The position numbers and the translations under genes were made by a program. The notes under the pieces are model-generated. The model ran no database searches, was not told the origin of the DNA, and saw only the letters and a program-made list of their open reading frames with translations. From Oryza sativa Japonica Group (Eukaryota > Streptophyta > Magnoliopsida > Poales > Poaceae), in NCBI RefSeq assembly GCF_034140825.1, contig NC_089036.1, forward strand, positions 746,501 to 810,500: a DNA stretch of 64,000 bases. The letters are read 5' to 3'. Each line of letters starts with the position of its first letter. Position 1 is the stretch's first letter. Positions 38,741 through 46,138 of this stretch are shown here, one piece after another.

Positions 38741-38841
38741 CTCCATCCGTTTCACGATATAAGTCATTCTAGCATTTCTCACATTAATATTAATGTGAGA
38801 AATGCTAGAATGACTTATATTGTAAAAAAAGGAAAAGGAAG
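38741..38841. mobile_element. Stowaway-type MITE with a perfect 64-bp palindrome
   Basis: Starts CTCCATCCGTTTCACGATAT after TA and ends GGAAG before TA, the Stowaway pattern. Positions 38757-38820 are a perfect palindrome with no unpaired loop. About 100 bp, non-coding. Confidence 0.8.
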
Positions 38842-39292
38842 TACTAATTTTCTCCAAGAAAAGATTCGAGAAGTTGTATTTATACTGGCGGTATGGGAAC
38901 GCAGGTAACGCGTGACAGGCGGCGCGAAACATGAGAAAAAATTGCATCGAGTTGTAATCAAATTTGGGTCAAGAATGGCACGCATGAAGATAAATGGTGG
39001 ATTGGATTATTCATGAGGTTTTGGTGCTGGATCGTTGTTCGTTTGGATTTGGTCAAGACGTACGGGCGTTCGTCGCAACGTTTTCGGAGTGTCGGGGCAA
39101 TTAGTGAGAGCAAATGAAATGAATTACTAGTTCTTTTTGTTTGAGAGAGAAGCAAATGAATTAGTTTGATGTGTGTAGCTATCCGTCCCCGATATAAACG
39201 TGAGACGTGAGTGAACGAGTGATCAAATGGAACAAGCATCCACGACGAGAAGACTAGTAGTACTACTAATGTGTGCATCTATGTGGATGACA

Positions 39293-39475
39293 AGGGTTTC
39301 CTAAACCGGCGCCGCGCGGTAACAGTAAAAAACCGTACAAAATTTATTAAAAATTTAAATTATTTTTTAAATTTATTTAAATTTAAGGAGGTTACCGTGG
39401 TATTGTATTACCGTACCTCGCGGTAAGGCCGGTAACCACGGTAACCACACGGTTACCGGCGGTAAGGTAAACCCT
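39293..39475. mobile_element. Small element rich in GGTAACC/GGTTACC
   Basis: Left end AGGGTTTCCTAAACCGGCGC and right end GGCGGTAAGGTAAACCCT are imperfect inverted repeats. The right half contains a cluster of GGTAACC and GGTTACC motifs around an AT-rich centre. Non-coding. Family not identified. Confidence 0.55.
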
Positions 39476-39737
39476 ACATCGACACACATGGAGGCATACG
39501 GCTACAGTTTAACAGCTACTTAGGCAGGAATGTACGTATGTGCGTTGAAGAGTTTGGCATGTTTGGACTTTTGGACGTTGGACAGAAGAACTGAAAGAAA
39601 ATTTAAACAAAAAAAAAATAAGAGAAGAAACAGAAGTTGCTGTGCAGTTAATTAGCGTGAAGATTACTAGCACGGGTGGTTGATGCGGATGGCCAAACCA
39701 TTACCTTTTACCAATGCTGCTGTGAGCATGTGAATTA

Positions 39738-39961
39738 CTCCCTCATTCTTTAAATGTTTAACGCTGTTGACTTTTTTAAATATGTTTGACCGTTTGTCTT
39801 ATTCAAAAACTTTTGTGAAATGTGTAAAACTATATGTATACATAACAATAAATCAAATGATTGGAAAAAAAATTAATAGTTACTTAATTTTTTTTAATAA
39901 GACAAGCAGTCAAACATTTTAAAAAAAGTTAACGGCGTCGTACATTTTGGGATGGAGGAAG
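39738..39961. mobile_element. Stowaway-type MITE
   Basis: Begins CTCCCTCATTCTTTAAATG after TA and ends GGGATGGAGGAAG before TA. The inner arms (GTTTGACCG...TCAAACA) are inverted. Older copy with several mismatches between the arms. Confidence 0.7.
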
Positions 39962-40155
39962 TATATATTTCCTCCCTATGTCACTGTCAATGCAAATGGG
40001 TAGGCAACCATAATTACCCAACCCAGTCTTTTGTTGGTCCACGGCAGATTGGCAGTGGCACCATATTCCTACCTCTATATTTCTTCTGCGTGGACCTGGA
40101 AAAAGACAGCATTCGTATTGTATTTTAGTTGACAGTTTTTAACCAAAACAACAAC

Positions 40156-40227
40156 ATCAGAGTGGCGCAGCGGAAGCGTGGTGGGCCCATAACCCACAGG
40201 TCCCAGGATCGAAACCTGGCTCTGATA
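40156..40227 (+). tRNA. Initiator tRNA-Met (CAT)
   Basis: A complete 72-nt cloverleaf: acceptor stem ATCAGAG/CTCTGAT with discriminator A, D stem GCGC/GCGT, anticodon stem GTGGG/CCCAC with loop CCCATAA (anticodon 40188-40190), and T stem CCAGG/CCTGG. The loop is ATCGAAA instead of TTCG, the eukaryotic initiator hallmark, and the first pair is A-T. No intron. A run of T from 40232 serves as the Pol III terminator, and CAA repeats just upstream are the usual plant start signal. Confidence 0.97.
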
Positions 40228-40256
40228 ATTATTTTTTATTTTATTTTAAAAAACAT

Positions 40257-40376
40257 CAATTTCATCACTTAAATGGCTAATTTTTAAAATTTCAATCCCG
40301 CTATCATTTTCTTATTCAATTTCATCACTTAAATGGCTAAGTTTTAAAATTTTCATCCCACTATCATTTTCTTATT
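40257..40376. repeat. 60-bp tandem duplication after the tRNA gene
   Basis: Two units starting CAATTTCATCACTTAAATGG at 40257 and 40317, exactly 60 bp apart and nearly identical. A third, weaker partial match follows. Confidence 0.8.
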
Positions 40377-40491
40377 TTTTTAAAAAATCAATGTTTCGTC
40401 ACAGGCTAATTTATAAAATTTCAATCACAAATCTTATATGGCTCAAAGATAAGTCAGAACTTAGCTACTTCAATTTTATCTGTAAACTAAA

Positions 40492-40751
40492 GGGCCGTGT
40501 TTAGTTGTTTTAGCAAAATAATTTTGAGCGTATGAACACACATTTGAAGCCTAATTAATCCATCATTAGCAAATATTTACTATAACACCATATTATCAAA
40601 TCATAACGTAATTAGGCTTAAAAGATTCATCTCGCAATTTACATGCAAATTATGCAATTGTTTTTTTTTCGTCCATATTTAATGCTCCACGTATGTCTAA
40701 ACATTTGATGTGATGAAAAAGTTAGAAGTTTAAATAGAACTAAACACAGCC
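40492..40751. mobile_element. TGTTTAG-ended MITE, 260 bp
   Basis: Left end GGGCCGTGTTTAG, right end CTAAACACAGCC followed by TAA. It holds the TAATTAGGCTTAA and CTAATTAATCCATCATTAGC motifs also present in the 7883-8157 element, so the two are related. Confidence 0.7.
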
Positions 40752-41129
40752 TAACTCATTCAGGAAAAATTCAGAACATATCAGCAATAGAATGCCTAGA
40801 TACACCATCAGCATGCAAGAAAAATGAACAATCACACATAACAATCACAGGACGCATCACACTCGTGAATTATGAACAAGTTATTATCTCAATATGTATA
40901 GGTGTGAAATAAACAACTGAACCTCAGACTTCGTTTGTTACAGCAAACGGGCACAAGTCGGAGATACAGCAAAAATACTACAAACAATTAAACACCAATT
41001 AGCAACGGGCACTCTCTCGAGTAAACAATGCCTGGAGGATTGCCTTATTTCATATGTGCATCAATCAACCCATGTCACCTTCACATGTGTGACATTTTCT
41101 CCGGACAATATACAGTTAAGCTGATGCCT

Positions 41130-42317
41130 TCAGATGCTGATAACCCGGCATCTCTCAGGTGGGAAGTCATGCTCCACCAATGGGCCTGTGGAAGAGGACA
41201 CCAAGAATCCATCTGCCCTGACAGTATCCAGGTCAATTGTCACTATACTCAGCCCTCTTCCAATAATGTAAATCTTTCTCCCAATGCCTACGAGCTCACA
41301 AGGAGGCCTTGTAAGCTTGTCAGACAGCCTACCAAGCATGATCCACTCCTTCGTCTCCTTCTGCCACATCATCAGCTTTGTGCCGAGCGACTGCTCCAGC
41401 ATGTAGAGCGTTCCGTCCATGACGACTGTTGATCCAGACCAACATAGGGCAATTTCATTCTCAGTGCCCCTCCAAGTGCGGCACAATGGATCATATATAC
41501 CTGCAAAGTACATTCTGTTCCAGGCAGCCTTGTGAACAGTTACCAACTCCCCATCCAATGCCACGAATTTTACAATGTCAGGGGTGAGCATTGGATTCTT
41601 GTGCACACACCAAGAGTTTGTGACTGGATCATAGATGTCCCATGAATTTGGCGACTTGTCTGTCAAACCTAGTCCACCAGTAATGTATAGTTTCTTGTCC
41701 AGAGCTGCAGAAACAAAATAGCACCTGAAAACAATTGAGGCAAGTCAAAATGCGTGCAGATGTCATAAAACAGCTTCACGTGAAAAAAAATGTTAATGGC
41801 CAGTAAGTAAACTTTGTCATCATATTTACCTAGCAGTAGGCATTGGAGCTACACTGCTCCAGCAATTTGATGAGGCATCATAACAAAATACTTCATCATT
41901 AGCATCTTTTAGCCAGCTACAACCACCCAAAAGAAATAATCTCTTGTCTAAGGTCTCAATGGAAATGCCTTCCCTAGACGAGCATGGGGGTTCGATGACT
42001 TGCATAATTTTCAAGGAGCGGGTTGTAGGATCAGGAGCAAGTACATAGCATTTGATGCCCGTACTCCTACAAATCACATATACCCAAGGCTCATCCAAAT
42101 TGTTCCTCTTGCGGCAAGAGTGCCACTCTTCACTGGAAAGCAGTGCCCTCCATCTCTTTGAGACACACCTGAGAGCATTATGATATCGCCGTGGAACTCT
42201 CGCTAAGCAAAGAATAGCAATCTCATCAGGAAGACCATGTATAAGTGAAGTATGGGGGCCATCAGAATCCATGCCGCTACAGGATAGCTTTCCACCGTGC
42301 TTTATTTCAGAAGTCAT
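41130..42317 (-). CDS. F-box/kelch-repeat protein, SKIP4-like; host of intronic snoRNAs
   Basis: Two coding exons, 42317-41830 and 41724-41130, giving 360 residues. An F-box at about residues 25-68 (SLIHGLPDEIAILCLARVPR, then CVSKRWRALLSSEEW) is followed by kelch blades with LFLLGG and LYITGG. The C-terminal part WQKETKEWIMLGRLSDKLTRPPCELVGIGRKIYIIG closely matches the remembered Arabidopsis SKIP4 sequence in two shorter pieces (MMWQKET, LTRPPC). It should be the substrate-recognition subunit of an SCF (SKP1-cullin-F-box) ubiquitin ligase; the substrate is unknown. The coding start ATG 42317 lies just after a splice acceptor (CTCTTTAG, exon resumes at 42325), so the first exon is non-coding and lies near 45112-45310, which leaves a 2.8-kb leader intron that carries the snoRNA-like array. 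Confidence 0.9.
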
Positions 42318-42475
42318 CAATTGTCCTAAAGAGAATGAGAACAGATGAGAAAGTGGCGATAGACTTAATTAAATATATGCTCTGTTGATACAGGAGATAA
42401 ACAGTGTGACCAGAAATTTCTAACAAAAACAGAAGGAAAAAAAGAGAACATCAGAATAAGGAAAATGTTACTTTC

Positions 42476-42576
42476 ATGCTTGCCCCGAATATTTCAGTTC
42501 TGGATGTAATCAACAAAGGAGTGGTTAAGAGCAACCTCACTCAGATACCATCCTTATAGGAGTCATTAGAGCAAAC
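42476..42576 (-). ncRNA. Box C/D snoRNA-like unit 0 (decayed)
   Basis: Recognisable from the guide region (AGGATGGTATCTGAG on the minus strand) and the AACATCCAGAACTGA-like end, but box C reads AATGACT and the 3' stem is lost. It is the copy nearest the host's acceptor. Probably not functional. Confidence 0.5.
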
Positions 42577-42772
42577 TAACAAGGCTAACAGGCTAAATAC
42601 GCATATCCATTCAAGGTTGTGCTCATAAAGGGTGAAACTATACAAGGAACAGGAACACAGTGAATGCAACGAAGCATATATTATTTTTTCAAGTTGGGAA
42701 AAACAGTCCAAACATTGACATGATTTTGCACCAGGAGCATGACTAGCATGCTACTTGCTATTCTATTCACAT

Positions 42773-42878
42773 GTTTGCTCAGAATCTCTGATCAGTTTTG
42801 GATGTAATCACGTGAGGACCACCTTTTCAAGTGGTTCCTTACTAAGATACCGTCCATGTAGGAATCATCACAGCAAAC
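42773..42878 (-). ncRNA. Box C/D snoRNA-like unit 1
   Basis: On the minus strand: stem GTTTGCT, box C GTGATGA, guide ACATGGACGGTAT, D' position CTTA (changed from CTGA), C' GTGATTA, box D CTGA, stem AGCAAAC. 106 nt. The altered D' box makes D'-guided function doubtful. Confidence 0.7.
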
Positions 42879-43196
42879 AAGCAAGAAAAGAAAAGGCAAA
42901 GCAAAAATCTCAATTGGTTTATTATTATCCCTTTTTTTTATATTAGCCACAATATGTGTCATGGTTAAAAAGGGTGAAACTATATGAGCAACAAAAACAT
43001 GATGGAAAAACTAAATTTCTGAAAACTTTTATCTGTTAACTTTAGGAGTAGGCGTGTTTAAATAGGGTGACACCATATAAGGAACAGAAACAGTCTTTTG
43101 AGTTAGGAAAAACAGTAAAAAAAATGACAGTATCTTGCTGTTTGCACCAGGAGCACAACAAGGATGTTACATGCTATTCAATTCAGATCTACACAC

Positions 43197-43302
43197 GTTT
43201 GCTCAGAATCTTTGATCAGTTTTGGATGTAATCATGTGAGGAACACTCTTTCAAGTAGTTCCTCACTCAGATACCGTCCATGTAGGAATCATCACAGCAA
43301 AC
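43197..43302 (-). ncRNA. Box C/D snoRNA-like unit 2
   Basis: Minus strand: stem GTTTGCT, C GTGATGA, guide GGACGGTAT, D' CTGA, C' near CATGATTA, D CTGA, stem AGCAAAC. 106 nt. A partial duplicate of its 5' end (TTTGCTGTGATGA) follows at about 43317-43332. Confidence 0.75.
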
Positions 43303-43500
43303 AAGCAAGAAAACTCAGTCATCACAGCAAACAAGCAAGAAAAGGGAAAAAATGAACATCTCAATGGGCTGATCTATTATATCAAAAGTAGTGATGCTTT
43401 AAAAGGGGCGACACTATATAAAGGGCAGAATATTGAACCTAGTGAAAGCATCAAGCATATATTTTTCCATCCAGTTGGGAGAACAGTTCAAATTTACACA

Positions 43501-43600
43501 TGTTTTCTCTGAGTCTCTGATCAGTATTGGATATAATCATGTGAGGAACACTTTTAAGTGGTTCCTTACTCAGATCGTCCTTACCAAAGAGGTCATGCCT
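43501..43600 (-). ncRNA. Box C/D snoRNA-like unit 3 (decayed)
   Basis: Similar to its neighbours through the centre, but the guide is shortened (AAGGACGATCTGAG on the minus strand) and box C is replaced by GCATGACC. Terminal stem weak. Probably a relic. Confidence 0.5.
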
Positions 43601-43747
43601 GCGTGACACTCTACATAATGAGCTTACACAGTGAAGCCAATGAAGGCATGTTATTCTTTTCAGCTGGGAAAGCAGTTCAATCACAGGAAGGATTTTGCTC
43701 AACAGGCACAGCGACTTCATTATTTATTATTTAATTCAGAATTGCAT

Positions 43748-43853
43748 GTTTGCTCAGAATCTCTGATCAGTTTTGGATATAATCATGTGAGGAGCTCTCT
43801 TTCAAGAGGTTCCTCACTCAGATACCGTCCTTGTAGGAATCATCATGGCAAAC
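43748..43853 (-). ncRNA. Box C/D snoRNA-like unit 4
   Basis: Minus strand: stem GTTTGCC, C ATGATGA, guide ACAAGGACGGTAT, D' CTGA, C' ATGATTA, D CTGA, stem AGCAAAC. 106 nt. All boxes are acceptable. Confidence 0.78.
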
Positions 43854-44025
43854 AATCAAGAAAAGAAATGTTAATGGGCCTAACTGTTAACTTCAAAGGG
43901 AAATTATGTTTAAGTGTAAAAAGAGCAGAAACCAAGCAGATACATTAAGCGCGTATCATTGACAGGTTTGCATAACAGTCAAATGTACGACAGGATTGAT
44001 ACTCTGGTTCTATTCAGATTCACAT

Positions 44026-44131
44026 GTTTGCTCAGAATCTCTGATCAGTTTTGGATGTAATCACGCAAGGAGTACTCTTTCAAGAGCCACCTTACTCAGA
44101 TACCGTCCTTGTAGATGTCATCACAGCAAAC
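44026..44131 (-). ncRNA. Box C/D snoRNA-like unit 5 (type A)
   Basis: Minus strand: stem GTTTGCT, C GTGATGA, guide ACAAGGACGGTAT, D' CTGA, C' GTGATTA, D CTGA, stem AGCAAAC. 106 nt, all boxes intact. Confidence 0.8.
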
Positions 44132-44237
44132 AATCATCATAAAAAAAAAATAGGGGGTGTAGCATGACTGTAACCAAGCCTACATAGAACAGGAACAGCA
44201 AAATATTCCTTCTTTCACAGAGTGAAAAATATGCAGA

Positions 44238-44332
44238 GTTTTGCTCAGACATTTTTAGTCTCAGTTTAGGTATAATCACGTGAGGATAGATCCATCGCTC
44301 AGATACCGTCCTTGTAGATGTCATCACAGCAA
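44238..44332 (-). ncRNA. Box C/D snoRNA-like unit 6 (type B)
   Basis: Minus strand: stem TTGCT, C GTGATGA, guide ACAAGGACGGTAT, D' CTGA, C' GTGATTA, D CTGA, stem AGCAA. The half between D' and D differs from type A (GCGATGGATCTATCC; AGACTAAAAATGT before box D), so type B may have a different second guide. Confidence 0.78.
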
Positions 44333-44528
44333 TTATGAGATACAGTCATTAAGTTGAGCAGGCCCACAAACTTAAAAACCACCTCATTCCAATCTAACCA
44401 TGTAACTCAGCGACATCAACTCAATCAAAATGTACTACCTTATAATACGTAGTACCTTAACATGTTTCTCAGGTTGAGAAACAGTCAAATGTACAACAGG
44501 ATAGACAATTTCTTCTGTTCAGACACAT

Positions 44529-44631
44529 GTTTGCTCAGAATCTCTGATCAGTTTTGGATGTAATCACATAAGGAGTACTCTTTCAAGAACCTTACTCAGA
44601 TACCGTCCTTGTAGGAATCATCAAGGCAAAC
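44529..44631 (-). ncRNA. Box C/D snoRNA-like unit 7 (type A)
   Basis: Minus strand: stem GTTTGCC, C TTGATGA, guide ACAAGGACGGTAT, D' CTGA, C' GTGATTA, D CTGA, stem AGCAAAC. 103 nt. The first C-box base is T in place of a purine. Confidence 0.75.
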
Positions 44632-44808
44632 AATCATTCTAAATCCAGTGCAAAACAATCATTCTAAATCCAGTGCAAATCATCATTCTCATTTCAAGGC
44701 AGTAACAAAGACGACACAGAACACGAATAGCATATGCTGGTTGCTGCTTAGTTCTGAACAGCGAGAAGCAAATATTCCAACTTCCAGATGGTAAAAAAGA
44801 AATGCAGA

Positions 44809-44903
44809 GTTTTGCTCAGACATTTTTAGTCTCAGTTTAGGTATAATCACGCGAGGATAGATCCGTCGCTCAGATACCGTCCTATTAGATGTCATCACAG
44901 CAA
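44809..44903 (-). ncRNA. Box C/D snoRNA-like unit 8 (type B)
   Basis: Minus strand: stem TTGCT, C GTGATGA, guide AATAGGACGGTAT, D' CTGA, C' GTGATTA, D CTGA, stem AGCAA. It has the longest 18S match of the array (TAGGACGGTATCTGA, 15 nt). First unit after the host's donor. Confidence 0.8.
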
Positions 44904-45293
44904 TTTAATTTGAGATACAATCAGTTCAGCAGGCAGATTAACTTGCACGCCTCATTCCAATTTAATCTAATCATCTAGCTCAGCTAGCTCAGCGATATCA
45001 ACTCAAACAAATCCTACCACCTGAACATACACTACCACACAAGAGCAACCTTAACAACAAGATGATAAGAGAATGAGAACGATACAATACCATCGGGGGG
45101 AAAAATCACACCTCGGAAAGGTGCTTAAGCGTCGGATCTGACGAGGAGCAGAGGCGGGCGGGGGTGGACGCGGTGGATTTGAGAGCGGTGGGCGGAGTTG
45201 TGGTGGAAAGGAAGGAGAAGGGCATGGAGCACCGTGAAACAACAAACAAATCCTAGATCTGGTGGGGATCAGAGGGTGGCGGCGGCGGCGGGA

Positions 45294-46138
45294 CTAGGGT
45301 TTCGGCCATTGCCGCAGCCCGGAGGAGGAAAAAGGCGAGATGCGGAGAAGGGGAAATGCGGATGGTGACGCCGCCATTTTATCGCGGCGAGATGATATGA
45401 TGGCCATTATGCAATAAGACCCCTCTATTTTTTCTAAAATACGCGCCGTTTTTTCCGCAACTATAAGAGGGAAAAGGAGAAGGATAGCAACAGTAGATGG
45501 TTTCAACATTTAAATCTACCAAAATCAACTAGGAAAATGTAGCAGATTTATGAAGGCCCCATGTGAGAATCTCATCCACTCAAATCACAGCAAATCAACC
45601 AAATAGAGGAGAAAAAACTGGGACAGGGAAGAGGATGCCCAACCTTGCAATGGGCGACGGACAACTATCCATTGTGCTCAGCTCGACGGAGAGTGACGGT
45701 GGAGCAGGGGGCACGACCGGCAAAAGAGAGGGAGGACGACCGAGGAGAGCCGGAGTCGGAGGAGAGGGGAGGGGCCTCGCCGCCGCCAGAGCCGCTAGGG
45801 TAAACCCTAGTTTTTTCGCGAGAGGGAGAAGTAGCGGTGACCCCATATATCCTCCGTGAGCGGGTGCATCACTCGAGTCGAGCCAGGCCGAGCAGCGAAG
45901 TCCGTTTCCGTCGGGCCTTGGGCCTGGCTGAGGGGCTATTTTTTGCATCCTCGTGGACAGGCTGGGAGGCCCGGCCCGAGCAGGCAACCAAAGAATAAGT
46001 TCATTTTGGGTCCCTCTATTTGTAGGTCAGTCTGATTTTCGTCCCTTGGTCGCAAACAAATTTGCATGGACTGGTGCGGGCCAACCAACCAAACAGCCTC
46101 AAAGTGAACCCAAAAACCCTAGCGCCGCCGCCGCCGCC
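45294..46138. promoter_or_regulatory. Divergent promoter with telo-boxes and site II, F-box/snoRNA host and NOB1
   Basis: AAACCCTAG telo-boxes lie at 45294-45302 (minus strand), 45802-45810 (plus; part of the palindrome CTAGGGTAAACCCTAG at 45795-45810) and 46114-46122 (plus, 17 bases before the NOB1 ATG). A site II TGGGCC is at 45919-45924. In plants, telo-box with site II marks promoters of ribosomal-protein, snoRNA and ribosome-biogenesis genes. Short open frames in 45560-45990 on both strands have no recognisable domain; an additional transcript here is possible. Confidence 0.65.

Larger units (their letters stand above)
38415..41129. other. Intergenic region between GPAT and the F-box gene
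   Basis: Contains the GPAT promoter, several MITEs, an initiator tRNA gene and a 60-bp duplication (each listed). The final 380 bases include the F-box gene's 3' flank. No other gene recognised. Confidence 0.5.
42318..45310 (-). other. 5' leader of the F-box gene: non-coding exon and 2.8-kb intron
   Basis: The acceptor is at 42326-42327 (minus strand TTTAG/GACAATTG). The best donor is GAG/GTGTGA, with the upstream exon ending at 45112 (minus strand). The first exon is therefore about 45112-45310 and non-coding; its 5' end is unknown but a telo-box lies at 45294-45302. The intron holds nine snoRNA-like units, all on the sense strand of the host, as expected for intron-processed snoRNAs. Confidence 0.6.

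Noticed and set aside
42476-44903. Array first considered as a CRISPR-like or protein-coding repeat
   Set aside because: Units are imperfect and spaced by related spacers, the genome is eukaryotic, and the order C-D'-C'-D with a terminal stem fits snoRNAs much better.
45563-45987. Overlapping open frames on both strands between the F-box gene and NOB1
   Set aside because: No domains; the interval carries telo-boxes and site II motifs and is better read as a promoter. A transcript cannot be excluded.
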